A stretch of 64,000 nucleotides of DNA from Ptiloglossa arizonensis (Eukaryota; Arthropoda; Insecta; Hymenoptera; Colletidae). Below the pieces are notes generated by a model that had not been told where the DNA came from, ran no database searches, and saw only the letters and a list, made by a program, of their open reading frames with translations. Made by a program: the position numbers and the translations under genes. Positions 22,797 to 35,075 of the stretch are shown here, in pieces. The number at the start of each line of letters is the position of its first letter. The stretch's first letter is position 1. The DNA lies in contig NC_135055.1 in NCBI RefSeq assembly GCF_051014685.1, positions 11,520,001-11,584,000 on the forward strand, written 5' to 3'.

Positions 22797-22966
22797 TAGG
22801 TTGCATGTAACCTAATAATATACTATGAACAGTATAGTACTAGGTTGCTCGATAAGTTTTGTCGTACGATAAAACTTATTAAACAGTACTACATCGAACA
22901 GTACTGTTCGATAAGTTTTATCGATTAAGATAAAAGAACGACGAAACTTATTGAACAATATACAGT
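22797..22966. mobile_element. Mariner-type terminal fragments (palindromic)
   Basis: AGGTTGCTCGATAAGTTTTG at 22851 is followed by inverted copies (GATAAAACTTATTAAACAGT, GTTCGATAAGTTTTATCGA and GACGAAACTTATTGAACAAT). This makes several nested foldbacks over about 170 bp, the same family as at 3841, 6313 and 47275. Confidence 0.6.
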
Positions 22967-23213
22967 TGATTTAAATAGTCAAAAAATTTGATTTGTCTTT
23001 ATTTTTGTAACGGATTGAAAATATACTTGGATTATATAAAAAGAAAGAAAACAAAAAATATTTTTTTTGTTTTGGATTGATGGATTACGAATTATATTTC
23101 AATTTCTTCCAAAGTCAGTTTTCTCGTAACACCATGATAGCGATTTCTATGATACATTACTATAAAAATATCGCCTTAGAACCGTGTGTTTCTTGCACAT
23201 TGCTCTATTTGTA
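22967..23213. other. No gene recognised
   Basis: AT-rich with T runs; nothing supported. Confidence 0.4.
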
Positions 23214-23402
23214 TGAGCAATTAAATGTTTATTATTTGAAATCACTTTTCTAAATATATAAGTAATTAAATGTTTACTATTTGAAAACACTACTCTAAAT
23301 ATACAAACAATTATAATACAAGCAATGAATATATAAGCAATTAAATGTTTACTACTTGAAAGCACTACTCTGAATATACAAGCAATTACTATTTGAAAGC
23401 AG
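23214..23402 (+). repeat. 45-bp imperfect tandem repeat, about 4 units
   Basis: GCAATTAAATGTTTACTATTTGAAA-type units with AATTAAATG at 23219, 23264 and 23339 (steps of 45 and 75 bp, the last containing a partial unit). The units end CACTACTCTAAATATACAA. Confidence 0.8.
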
Positions 23403-25311
23403 AACGTTCGAACATCTTTAATAAAGTGAATACACGATTTATCAAAGACCTAACACTTTTTTACGTAGAATATTTATAATTTACATTTATTAGCCGCATC
23501 GTTACCTGTACGACAAAAGTGAAGTAAAAAAAAAATGGATATTACCAAACCATTCAACCCAATTCAATCGTATGATGCACACTACGTACACTAATATACA
23601 TTATTCACACTTGTACTTCTATAATTAAATACACATGTATAATAATATAAATTATGTACTTTAATGTTCAAGAGACAGTCGTAAAAAATCGAATTTAATC
23701 GTAGATTTTGTAAGAAAAAGCATGCGTGTTAAAAACGGGATACTTCCAATCGTATAATCGCAATGAAACTTTTTATGATAAACATAAAAGAATGCAATTT
23801 CTATACGAATCACCGCTACGAGCTATGTTTCCATTCGACACGTTCGTACAGAAAGGACGATAAGGTATGTAAATTTCTCCTTCGATCTTTACCGAGCGAG
23901 CCAGCATAATCGTCGTAACGCGATGTAAACGTTTAAGAATTTCCTTTAGATGCATACTTAAGTCTTCAAAGCGGGAAGATAAAGCGTCGATAAAGCACAC
24001 ACAACGTTTTCGATTACATTCACTCTACGTGCAAACGCATCCGACCATTTGAGTGCTTGTACGAACAGCATATGCCTTTTCCTCCTTCGATACTTGCATC
24101 CTTATCTCATAGACTTTGTGCTTTATCTATGGACCACCGTACTATTGCTACCTACGGTACGCGTCAATAAAAAATATACGTGGTCCCTCGTCGTGCTCGT
24201 TTTTTCTTACAGCTGTCAAATAGTATTGTTCTCGATCCTTAATCTCTTTGGAAATGAATTGCTTTTTACGAAGTGAACTTCAATTTTAACAGGCAGTGAA
24301 CCATTACGCGCGTCGATCTTATTAATAAATTAAATATTGCAGGTTTAGGGCAATTAAACGCATATTGGATATATATCATCGTAAACGATATACAGATACG
24401 TGTAAATTAACATTTCAAAGAAAAGTTCACAGAAAAAGTATTGAAAGAAAAATAATAATTATATGGAAGAGTAGTTACAATATAAAAAAAATAATTAATC
24501 AGATTTCGAATCGTAAATTAAATTTCTCGGATATTAAAAATATTTTCTTCTAATTTACAACGACAAATTACAATACCAAAATAAATAAAAAAAAACACTA
24601 TTATTCGTCATATCACATTACTAATCGAACTAACGAAATTATTTGGAAAATATACCTATCATTTGGAAATAATTTGTCGAGTAAGATTTCAGAATATTCA
24701 CAAGTGTATTAATTTTCGAACGACCTTATCTATTATTTTATTTCAAGTATTTATCCGAAGGAAAGAGACTCTATCGTTAAATTGCAAAATGTGAGGTCCT
24801 TTATCCTCGGTTGCTACCAGGTTCGAGTAAGGACGCGTGAAACTTTTTTCCGTTGGCACTCTGGACGTTATCCCACTCACACGACACCCTTTGGTTCCTC
24901 TCCCTGAAAATGATGTTTGCTCGAAAGGCGGGCCAGGTCGAGACTACGAGCAGAAACAAACGTTAAATGCGGTCAAAGAGCTGGAAGTAATCGCGACTGA
25001 ATCTCGCAGGATCCGAACTGCCTCGTAAAGCAAACTACCACAATGTGAGCAATGTGCCGGATAATGCGATGTCGCTACCTCCTCGACGTCGTAAAACGTA
25101 CGTACGTATCTTTTTCGATGTAGTTTCGCGAAGTAGCGGTCCTAGAAGTCCCTATTGCCGATCGAAAGAGCAGCGAACGCGTTACTTCGTCACCCATTCG
25201 AGGCAAACAAATTGTCCATTGATATCGGGACAGTTTACGAGACAGCGCGACGAGTCTCTACCTACCCTTTTCTTTTTATTTTCCCTCTTTTCGCGCGTGC
25301 ATTGTCGTTTC
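23403..25311. other. No gene recognised
   Basis: AT-rich up to about 24750, then GC-richer at 24800-25310 with open frames of 60-90 codons in several registers. None begins with a clear ATG in good context plus splice or family evidence. Confidence 0.35.
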
Positions 25312-25768
25312 CTCTGATGTACGATCTTAGATGTTGCGCAGGTACCCGAAAAACGATGGGAAGTTGGCAAATACTATGGACATTGATTTTTCATATTGGT
25401 CACAGAGCAACATTCTTTTCGCGAGAAATAAAATTCAATTTTCCCATCGATAATATGGTTTTGACTTTAATTAGAAAAATATAAGCGATAAAGTTGAAGC
25501 GAAGAAGCAATGTGGAAAGATTTTCCATATTGATTTTTAATATTAGTCACAGAGTGACTCGTTTTCTCTGATGTTAGATGTTGTGCAGGTACGCAAAAAC
25601 GATGGGAAGTTGGCAAATACTACGGACGCTGATTTTTAATATTAGTTATAGAGACATTCTTTTCGCGAGAAATAAAATTCAATTTTCCCATCGATAATAT
25701 GGTTTTGATTTTAATTAGAAAAATATAAGCGATAAAATTGGAGCGAAGAAGCAATGTGGAAAGCTGTT
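25312..25768 (+). repeat. 246-bp tandem duplication (two units)
   Basis: AAACGATGGGAAGTTGGCAA occurs at 25351 and 25597. The copies share ACATTCTTTTCGCGAGAAAT and TTTTCCCATCGATAATATGG and run to GAAGAAGCAATGTGGAAAG. The second copy lacks a few bases. Confidence 0.92.
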
Positions 25769-26609
25769 GAAACGATTGCGAAAGAAATGGGTGGCTGTGA
25801 GTTTTTGTATCTTAAAATGTATATTGAAATGAAAGATGACTATCTATAGAGAAAAGTAAAGTATTTACAAAAGAATGAAGTTTTAGTTTATAACGGGTGC
25901 ACTAGTAGTTCTCTCCACTATTTCGAATTTCCTTATAGAAGATTCTACGATGAAACTTTTCCCAGTTATGCAGTCAGGAATGTAAAAAAATGAAAAGAAA
26001 GACGTGAAATGTTTTTTGTAATTTATAAACATCGAAAATAGAAAATGGTTTGAAAATATAGTGCAATAGATAATAGTTTGAATGAATATGAAAAAGATCG
26101 ATAAATTTAAGTAATATATAAATGGAATATACAATCCAATCAAATAGATCATTGGTTAAATGTAATAATCTTTTTCAATCTTAAGAAATAACAATTTTTT
26201 CTAAAAGAAACTAAAAAGAATACACGATAATCGCAAAAATAAGTTTACTAGGCTTCATTGTGTTCTTTTTGTTAACAAATGTGTTTAAACTAACTACGTT
26301 CTAATTGTTGTTTATTAGAAAATGATAAAGTTACTCGATCAGATTGAAGAACTCCGTTTATTTTATTAAAGTAACATAAAATTGATAAATGTATTACTTC
26401 ATTTGTATTTATTTTCCAAATCTTGATCCAATTTGCATCCAATGCCATATATAAATGCATCGATCTATCGATAACAGAAAGGCAATAAGGCTCCTCCGCA
26501 TCTCCTCGACAGTAGAAAAATTCTCAGTGAGATTGCTTTATCGATTAAACGACGACTGCATCTTAATCGCGTGCCGTTCATACAGTGGCAATAATTGTGT
26601 AACTCTCGG
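25769..26609. other. No gene recognised; AT-rich
   Basis: Very AT-rich; a minus-strand 89-codon frame at 25883-26152 is low-complexity aromatic/hydrophobic and probably chance. Confidence 0.4.
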
Positions 26610-26936
26610 TTTTCTAAAAAATTACAAATTGTGTGGTTATCCGTTTTGTAAATAATTATAAATTTGGTAGTTACCGATTTTGTAAAGAATTATAAATTTC
26701 GTAATTATGAGTTTCATAAGTAATTGCAAATTTTGTAGTTATGAATTTCGTAAATAATTACAAATTGTGTGGTTATCGGTTTTGTCAAGAATTACAAATT
26801 TCGTAATTATGAGTTTTGTAAGTAATTGCAAATGTTGTAGTTATGAATTTTGTAAATAATTACAAATTGTGTATTCGTCAGGTTTGTAAATAATTACAAA
26901 TTTGGTAGTAATCGGCTTTGTAAATAATTACAAATG
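26610..26936 (+). repeat. 34-bp AT-rich tandem repeat, about 9.6 units
   Basis: Units of the form TTTTGTAAATAATTACAAAT plus TTGGTAGTTATCGA, with steps of 34 bp (for example GTAA at 26648 and 26682). At least two subtypes alternate (GTGTGGTTATCGG and TCGTAATTATGAG), giving a weak higher-order order. Confidence 0.92.
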
Positions 26937-27731
26937 TTTCAATACGACTCCCTCGACCTCGTAACGATAATAACGATACATTTTCATAGTATCGTAAAAA
27001 GTGTCCATCCACCGCGGTGAAACATCGAACACGCGTCTCCAATCACGAGATAGCAATCCACTTTAAGTAGTTGAAGCGTTATCGAAGTAAAATTGTGAAG
27101 TAGAGGTGTCACTCATTTTGAAACAATTCGATCAGTGTGAAACTAAAGTGCACGCTTTCTATCGGCCGTGTTTCCTCCGCGACCGTTTCTCCTACACATT
27201 AAACGAACAAGGAGAAAACAACGAGACGATAGAGCTTCCTGTGTTTTAGCGAACGAAAGCACGTCGGTCGTGAATATATAGGGGAAAGGGTGTTACCCTT
27301 TTCTCGTCCGAGACAGACAGAAAGACAACCTAGAATTAACTCGTTCCGTTTCCCCATAATGATTACACTTCGATCCAGAATACCTGCCATTTTGTGCTTA
27401 GAAATTCTATAGAGGTGGCCAGGAAACGCGGCCATGCTGGATGGTTCCTTGCTCGCACGTATATTAACCGGTAAACTACATTGAAACGGTCGAAACTCAT
27501 TATCCTGACACGCGTATCCGTTCTCCGTTACGCTTTTCGTTTCCGCGCGTTACTTTTATGACACCCGTGCCGTTTTTACGCGAATAGTTTTCGCTCGCAC
27601 CTAATGCTCTTTAATTTTCAACCGACGAGGAAGCTATTACCAAGACTTTTCTAATGGATCTGCGAGGCGAGCATCGAGCAGAGAATGAGAGGATACATGT
27701 GACCGAAAGTTGCATAAACATACTTCGGTAA
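26937..27731. other. No gene recognised; GC-richer island
   Basis: From 27000 the sequence is GC-richer, with many CpG. A minus-strand 78-codon frame (27199-27435) has no motif. Regulatory DNA or an untranslated exon are possible. Confidence 0.3.
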
Positions 27732-27938
27732 ATGGGTGCAACTCGATCGATGCTCGTGAAACCGGGGAGGGTACATTTTATGGTGTACGCTATAGACTGC
27801 GCACGAGACGGTGGCTACGAAACTCTTTTCGCCTCGGTGAAAAGAAAATTTCTACGCTCGAGACAAGCGACGAGGTACGAAACGATACAACGTACTCCGC
27901 AAGGAGAGTATACCCTTACGGTTATTGAACTTCGATGA
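27732..27938 (+). CDS. Short ATG open frame of 68 codons, coding status uncertain
   Basis: It reads MGATRSMLVKPGRVHFMVYA at the start and QRTPQGEYTLTVIELR at the end, a soluble, basic peptide without a signal sequence. Codon third positions are mixed, and the start context GTAAATGG is good. An overlapping frame on the same strand (27710-27928) is equally long, which weakens the call. Family not recognised. Confidence 0.18.
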   Translation: MGATRSMLVKPGRVHFMVYAIDCARDGGYETLFASVKRKFLRSRQATRYETIQRTPQGEYTLTVIELR

Positions 27939-28015
27939 TCTATAAATAGAAAGTTTAGTTGCACAAATCGTCCACATTTTTCTACTCTAGATTGTGAAAA
28001 ATTACAAGTCGAAAG

Positions 28016-28207
28016 AAATTCTGTGGGAAATTTTGCAAACGTGTTGTTTCGTTGACGAAAGAAATTCCATGGGAAATTTTGCAAATGTATTGCTTTATTG
28101 TCCAAAGAGATTCCATGATAAATTTTGCAAATGTATTGCTTTATTGTCCAAAGAGATTCCATGGTAAATTTTGAAAAAGTATTGTTCTATTGTCGAAAGA
28201 AATTCCA
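28016..28207 (+). repeat. 46-bp tandem repeat, about 4 units
   Basis: GGGAAATTTTGCAAA or its variants GATAAATTTTGCAAA and GGTAAATTTTGAAAA start at 28025, 28071, 28117 and 28163, an exact 46-bp period. The spacer is GTATTGCTTTATTGTCCAAA. Confidence 0.93.
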
Positions 28208-30392
28208 TTTTTCCAAGTTTATTTAGTTAAGAAGAGTTCATTTTTTTCTTCATTGTCCCATTTCACGGCGAAAAAATCGATTCGCGATAAAATCGTTCGA
28301 CGATGAAAGGTCGATACAAAAGTATAAAAAATTCTATTTACCGATGTAAAGAAATCTTTGTAAAAAATCGATCTAAAATCGGTAACCCTCGTCCGTGGTA
28401 TATTAATTTCCATGTTGGTTGTACGTGCGGGTGGTCGAGGGGTCCTCCACCATTTTGTCAACGGTGTGTCCAACGCTAATGTTTTCTTGGCACGGGAAAG
28501 CCACGAGGGGGGCTCTTTCGAGCTTACTATATGAAAGGGAACGTGGTTTTTTAGACGATCGAGAAGACACGACCGCTCTCGCCTTTGTGCGTGTATACGT
28601 GCATGTCCGTAGGGTGTTAATGACGATCGATTATCCTGCATACCGGTGGCCGGCGGCACCGTCTTCCTTCTCTTCTTCCTACTTCTTTTCCTTCACCCGG
28701 CGTCTCCTCTTTCTCTCCTTCGTTTTTGTTTGCACCGCAATCGCTCGAATCTATTTATTGCGGACACCTATTAAGTCTTCGACTAAGGATTCTCATATTT
28801 CAGCCGATCCAATATTAAACGGACCGGTACGACGAGTTTCTACTGGAAGGTAGAAATTGAGAAACGAGGAGCAAACTCGTGATTTCCCATTATACAGGGT
28901 GTTTCATAACACGCGCGACTTAACCGAATGGTGAACCGGGAACGCGAAAACAACGAAAACTGTTCACAAGGGGTAAGATTACTTACGTTTTGGTATACTC
29001 GGGGTAAGATTGATCACGCTGTAAGATCATTGGGGTTAGATCATTTACAGCGTAGAATTGGAAAAATAATCAATATTTTTACGTTTCGATCTATCGTGAA
29101 GAAATTTTTTCGTGAAAAACTCGTTTCGATCACATTTGGATTATTTAAACAGCACGATTCCATTTAAACGATCGAATGGATATCGACGAAGTTTTCTGAT
29201 TAATTTTTATTCTCTTGTCTTAAGATTCGATTCAATTTTGAGGAAAATCGATTCACGAACAACACTCGGTTCACTGTAGCGACACTTTCTGGTTTCTTGC
29301 TTCTTTCGATATGTTTGTTATTTGTAAAAGATGTTTTAAATAAATCTTGAAAAGAATTCAATTTCATGTAATCAAGTTGAATAAATTTTTCCTCTGTCTT
29401 CGCTGATAAAAGAAATATGAAACGAATCTTTGTTCGTTGCATACTTAAACTATACTGTTCTCGTAGGAAAGTACGTGGCATTTGTGTCTCTGTTTTTTTT
29501 TCTTTAAATGTCCTCTGATATTTTTCCAGATAAGGGTATCTTTGAGTAAATAATTCTATTACCTTGTTCGTGTTGTCACGTAACGAATGCTTCTTTCAAA
29601 CTGTTAGACATTTGCGTTAGACAATTGTTAAACATTTGATCCTGTGGACAAAGTGTTTCCAAAGACGAGGATTACGCGTTCGATCGTTAAATTTTAATTA
29701 CGCGTAAAAGAATTTGTTGCCGTGGTATTCGATCAAACGCTCGAGTAAGTATTTTTATGTAGGTGTCCTATTTTGATTCGAGTAGTATCGATTTAACCTA
29801 GAGCCATTCGATTAAGATTTCCTGTAGGAAATCGTAGATAGAAATCATCCATTAACGTACGAATATCGTCGTTCATTTTTTGCATCGTTTCTTTGTTACG
29901 TGATTTGATATTTCAGAAATTGTAAGTTACTTTTTCAATGTTTTACGTTGATCACCTTGTTTAGATGAAATCAGTTATCGAAACTCGTTTTGCGTTTCGT
30001 TACGATTCGTTATAAATTTCATCGATAGGAATACATTTAAAAATGCTTGATTAAACCGAAACTCTATCGCTTAATAAACTTTTTATATTTCTTCGATCTT
30101 AATAAACCGAAATCGTACAATTTAAGTACCGTATAAATCGAGGATTACGTGTATAACCAACTATCCAATATACGAACACGTATTGAGAAGAATGCGCGAC
30201 CAATGAGAGAAAAACGAAGCACGTGATTAAATAAATAGGAGAGAATTTCATTTTCGACGATTCCGCGAAACGGTAGAGTGCTATGATGATGTTGCGACCA
30301 CGCGTTTAACTAGTTACGATCGTTTCAATTTAAATTGTTATTCGTCGTTACTTGAAGTTGATTCGGACGTTTGATCGTTCGATTACGTTGCA
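28208..30392. other. No gene recognised; GC-rich island at 28390-28880
   Basis: The island is open on both strands (144 codons + and 146 codons -), which is expected from GC-rich DNA and favours neither. At 28898-28920 ACAGGGTGTTTCATAACACG looks like the terminal sequence of a TIR element. The rest is AT-rich. Confidence 0.35.
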
Positions 30393-30575
30393 AATGAACG
30401 TAGAATACGAAAAATTTGTCGAAAGTGTAGAAAATGTTTCTCCCCCGCTACGAAGAATTCGAGAAACGTACCTTCGTAGGTATTATTTGATACCTGACGT
30501 CTCTAAGAGGATTACGTATTACCCGCGAATTCGAGGAGAAGACAAAATGGTTCGTCTTCTCATGCCTAAAACTTA
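30393..30575 (+). CDS. Short ATG open frame of 60 codons, coding status uncertain
   Basis: The peptide (MNVEYEKFVESVENVSPPLR at its start) is charged and tyrosine/arginine-rich and ends MPKT. It has mixed codon use and no hydrophobic segment. There is no recognised motif, splice site pair or promoter. Confidence 0.18.
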
Positions 30576-31163
30576 AGGAGATTAAAAGTTAACCATGTCC
30601 CGTTCACCATCGCCGAGAGACTCAAAGTAGATTAGCGGTAAGTTCGGTATAACATTACCCTGGCTCTCGCTGATCCTGTTACATCCTGCCTGGAATTAAA
30701 AATATTGTCATCCTGAAGGATTATACCCACGGATAATATCTCAGGCCTTGTCAAACATAAATGAAAGTTTCGTCGAATCGTGGTTCCGTCTTGACACCCC
30801 TAGGCGTATCAGACACCCGTGACCGCTCCTCGATAGAACTATGCAAAACATTTATGCAAAATACGCGATTATCCAGGTTATTTGAACTCAATCGTGATTT
30901 CTTCGATTCCGTGGTCGATTTTATACAACATTGTTCGAAACGATACTGAGTTTCTCGTTTAACTCGTCGTGAACAATCATTTTTTATAGTATGTAACGTG
31001 TCCTGTGAAGGAGACACCGCCACCTGGAGGTATTTGTAATTGTATACAACAACTGGCAGGTGTGCTCGCCTTTTTTGGAGTATGTCAACAAGGACGACCA
31101 CCTAAAGGAGTATAATGCTGAATGTCAATTGTATTTATAGGGCACAGAGTATGTGTAATAATA
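30576..31163. other. No gene recognised
   Basis: Both strands hold overlapping open frames (62 codons + and 116 codons -) at 30751-31101. There is no family signature to choose one. Confidence 0.3.
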
Positions 31164-31345
31164 GGTTGTTCGATAAGTCTTGTCGTTCGATAAGAAATGA
31201 AGCTACTTTAGGTTCTTCGTTTTATTTTTCTAAAAATGGTGGAACATCGAGTTCATCACTGTTTGATGAACATGTGCGAAGTTTCATGTAGATCCATTGA
31301 CTCGTTCGTGTATTTACAGTTGTTCAAAGTTAAAGTGTCATAGTA
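31164..31345 (+). mobile_element. Mariner-type element, left end with internal sequence
   Basis: It begins AGGTTGTTCGATAAGTCTTG and continues past the terminal repeat into unique sequence ending TCAAAGTTAAAGTGTCATAG. The reverse complement of that last piece reappears at 21990-22015 beside another terminal fragment, so both loci derive from the same longer element. No transposase motif is visible. Confidence 0.55.
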
Positions 31346-33467
31346 TTTCTTTACATTATTTTAACCCTCGTCCGTTTCTCATTTTCGTAACTTAATGTGT
31401 TTTTCGTGCGTTAAATCGACACAATGGTAAAACGCCAATGAAATGAAAAGATCAATAATTAAACTAATTATTTTATTGAAAATAAAGAATCTCATCTAAA
31501 AAATTGTAAATCAAAAAGAAATTAATGGGACGTGTTCTCATCAGTATTTCTCATAAATAAAAAAAAGCGTTATTCAATTATTCGGGATCTGTACAGTATC
31601 TTTTAAAGTTTTCGAACAATGAATTCGATATAAGGAATCTCGAAGAAGAATTTGGTCGTATCTCGATAGATAATTAACGGGTGATCTTCGCGAGTAGAAA
31701 TTCGAAACGAACTACCAAAAGTCATAATTGTTTTGATTCTTAAAGGAGACGTTCATTTATTGTGTAACCACCACCTTCGATTTGACCTGCTACCTAGTTA
31801 TACCTTAATTATAGCTTGAGACGACCCGACCGAATTCATTTGCCTTTTTTTTCGAACGATCCCAGCGACGGATTATCTGTGCCCATAATAACGATTCGTC
31901 ATCCTTCCTTCAAACAGATGGGTTTCGAATTTAACAAGACGATTCTCGATTTTATTGTCTTACACCGTACTATAGACACAGATCCCGAAAATAACAAGGA
32001 GATCGTTTTCTCGAATATCATCCTTCCGCGAAATCCTTCGATAAAGAAAGTTTTCAACGGGCACATAAAATACGAAATAATAAATAAATTCAAATTTAGT
32101 ATTACGAAGCGGTAAGAGACCTTTCGCGCTAAATCGATCACTTTTCATAATCGAAGTCGGACATTTTGAGGAAATTAAAATAAAGGGTGTTCACTACGTA
32201 AGTACGCTACTTTGTTTTGTAATAACTTTCGAATAAAATTCCTGAAATTTATTCTTGTTTTATGTATCGTTTATTTAGTTAATGACATCCGAATTTTATA
32301 TTTTACTCCTCTATCATAGAATCGATCATTCTCAACGTCAAAAAACTTGAGAATACGTTATACCTATTATTTTTTTCTTCAATTATATTTTACGCGATTA
32401 CTCTTCGAAACACTGTACCCGACAAAAATTCTCCTTATGCATCGATACATGTTAACAAACATCGAATATTTGTTTCGCGTTTCACGAATGTCGTTCCCCC
32501 TATCGGAGAGTTCAATGGGTGAAAATTGCAAAGAAGGATCGCTCTTTCTTGGACTCTCACAATGGAGTGCTTCGAATGTAAGTTAAGGATCGCGTAGATC
32601 GGTGTTCCACGAATTAAGATCGATCCATCGAAACGTCACAGATCTTTCAACGAAGTGGATGCAAAGTTGTCGGACCGAGGCACGAAAATTTACCAGAATC
32701 CGTATAAAGGGTTAATCCGGTAGACGCCATACGACGACAAGATTGGTTACACCTCCGATTTGGGTGTCCATTCACTTCCGGAACCCGCCTACGGTGCCAC
32801 TGCCAAAACAACCTTGACGGTATTGTCTAACGCAACAAAACGCAGAAGATCGATGGATGGAACCACGTTCCTTTTCCACGAGCAAAAGATAATTTTTTCA
32901 TAGTAAAAAGAAGGAAAATAACGAGGTACACTCAACCTTCTATAACACGATTAATTCGTACCGTGTTGTATCGAAACTGTGTTGAGCGAAACCTGTCGTG
33001 GAAACATTCGAACTACTAGGTTGTTCGATAATATTTAACAATTCGAACAGCTTTCGATGTATTATGCATTAAATTCATAAATTAAGGAAAATAGAATTGT
33101 GATACACCTCATCGTACCAGCTTAAACATTATACAGTAATAACACTCGTGTAATGATTAAGGCTAATAATGACCAAACTTCGGTTTATTTAATTTTGTTA
33201 CGCCCAAAGGCTTCTTTTGAAAAGTAACATTTTAGGAGAGTCAGATTATATTTCGTGTTTAATTTTAAATCTTTGAGTTAAATCTTTATCATTTTCAAAA
33301 TAATTAACTTCATTCGTTTTATTACTTCCATTACATTAGAAAATATGCTCGATATTTCGAATATAAACAAATAGCAGATATGTGATAGCAGATATAATTT
33401 TACGTTGTCCAAGCAATAAACAGTTTTCCGTAAGCCAACCGTCTCGCGAAAATAAGATAATGCTTAC
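31346..33467. other. No gene recognised
   Basis: TTAACCCTCGTCCG at 31362 and AGGGTTAA at about 32707 carry TTAA next to CCCT, the pattern of piggyBac-like ends, but the match beyond eight bases is poor. ACAATGGAGTGC-type sequence at 32560 and the GC-richer patch 32590-32890 show no exon. A mariner-type fragment GGTTGTTCGATAA is at 33020. Confidence 0.3.
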
Positions 33468-33563
33468 CAGTATGTCCACCCGAAGGATCTCTAGAGAATT
33501 CATCGGCATCGGGTTTCATGGCAAAACTTCCCTCGGGATAGGAGAACTTTCCCGAAGGATAGA
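33468..33563 (-). CDS. Candidate internal coding exon, 96 bp, symmetric phase 1-1 (unidentified)
   Basis: Read leftward, a pyrimidine-rich stretch ending CTCGTCTAG precedes TCTATCCTTCGGG, and the segment ends GGACATACTG followed by GTAAGC, a good donor. The 96 bp is 32 codons and both ends are phase 1, as expected of a real cassette exon. The encoded peptide is Gly/Ser/Pro/aromatic-rich with a near-repeat, YPSGKFSYPEGSFAM then DPSGGHTG, like a fragment of a secreted or cuticular protein. No neighbouring exon was found within a few kb, and the family is not recognised. Confidence 0.33.
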
Positions 33564-34630
33564 CTAGACGAGATTCAGAAGAGTCCAACCTTCAGATCCG
33601 CGCGTCTCTCAGTTTGCCATTGTGGCGAATTGTTCCGTATAAATGGCACAGACATCTGAAAAGACAGAGCTTGGCAATGATCGAGAGTGATGTACGATTT
33701 CGTTTCGTGCCACGCGTTCGTCTCCACCTCGAACCACGATCCTCGACTTTCTCGAAAACTCGAAGAAACCGTTCGAAACATATTCGAACGATGGTACTCC
33801 TCCTCCTCCGGCTTTACCGATATTCAAAATTTTCTAATCTGGATCTAGACGCAGAATCCTTTCCCAAGGGGCGCATCGATCGAGTAGTCAAACGCGATTT
33901 CGGATTTAAGGAAGTCTCCTACCCCAAACATTCGAAACAATCTTTTTCGTTTCTTTGTAATTTTATTTTGTCAAATTGCAATTTGTTTTTAAGTTTCAGA
34001 GATATCGTTCAAAATTATCGATTTCATTTCGGGGGATGTTTTCACCCCTAGTGCTGTTTCATTGCCAAAATGGACGATTTTTTTAAGTGGAGACCGTGTT
34101 ACTTGACTTTTTATGGCATTGTGAACTAGGATTAAGAATAATGTAGAAACATCGATAAAAGAAATGTAGACTGTCTTGGGTATTTTTTATTTAATTGCGA
34201 GTTTAACTAAAACGATTAAAAACTTCTTCCAAGATCAATCTTTCTTTCTTCTTAGAATACATTTGGTACACATCTCCGTTACAACAGTTAATCGAAGTTG
34301 AACAAATTCATTCGTACTCCATTATGAAAGAACAGATTAAAAACATGAAACTTTATTCAATATCTAAATACATACGAACGTGGGAAATTTGTAAAAGGAC
34401 ATAAGTGGGGAAAGATTAACTCGAGGACTTACTGTATAAATATATGATATCTTTAAGTAACTAACGCGAGTTACACCACTAAGCCTTGGCAAGCAGTCAC
34501 ATTTATCGTAGTACCACGGATTATGTAATACACATGCGAAAAAAAATTAATGAAACCTTTACCGCTTGACCACTGTGCCCGAGTTAATTCGGGCAAAACG
34601 GTGACCCAATGAACAAGTGAAATCTTGTTA
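33564..34630. other. No gene recognised
   Basis: A 145-codon + frame (33614-34051) has no ATG-proximal signal, motif or splice support, and overlaps minus-strand frames of similar length in GC-richer DNA. Confidence 0.35.
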
Positions 34631-35075
34631 GAGACTAAAATAATAAAAGGTAAAGTAAAAGGAACAATGTACAATTTGGAAGAGAAAATTTTCAATACAA
34701 AATTCTTAACTGTTTTAAAAAGTAGAATAATAAAGAATAAAATAAAAGGAATATAAAGTACAATTCAGAAGAGAAAATTTTCAATACAAAATTCTTAACT
34801 GTCTTAAAAAGTAGAATAATAAAGAATAAAATAAAAGGAATATAAAGTGCAATTTAGAAGAGGAAATTTTCAATACAAAATTCTTAACTGTCTTAAAAAG
34901 TAGAATAATAAAGAATAAAATAAAAGGAATATAAAGTACAATTTAGAAGAGGAAATTTTCAATACAAAATTCTTAACTTTATTATTCTTAAAAAGTAGAA
35001 TAATAAAAAATAAAATAAAAGAAACAAAATGTACGATTTAGAAGAGAAAATTTTCAATACAAAATTCTTAACTGT
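34631..35075 (+). repeat. 89-bp AT-rich tandem repeat, five units
   Basis: GAGAAAATTTTCAATACAAA or GAGGAAATTTTCAATACAAA starts at 34682, 34771, 34860, 34949 and 35044 (steps of 89, 89, 89 and 95). Units continue ATTCTTAACTGTCTTAAAAA and AGAATAATAAAGAATAAAAT. Confidence 0.95.

Noticed and set aside
28219..28853. 144-codon + and 146-codon - open frames
   Set aside because: Mutually overlapping on opposite strands in a GC-rich island, no family motif, no convincing splice borders.
31362..32714. TTAACCCT ... AGGGTTAA pair as one piggyBac element
   Set aside because: Beyond the eight-base junctions the ends do not match as inverted repeats and the interior shows no transposase.
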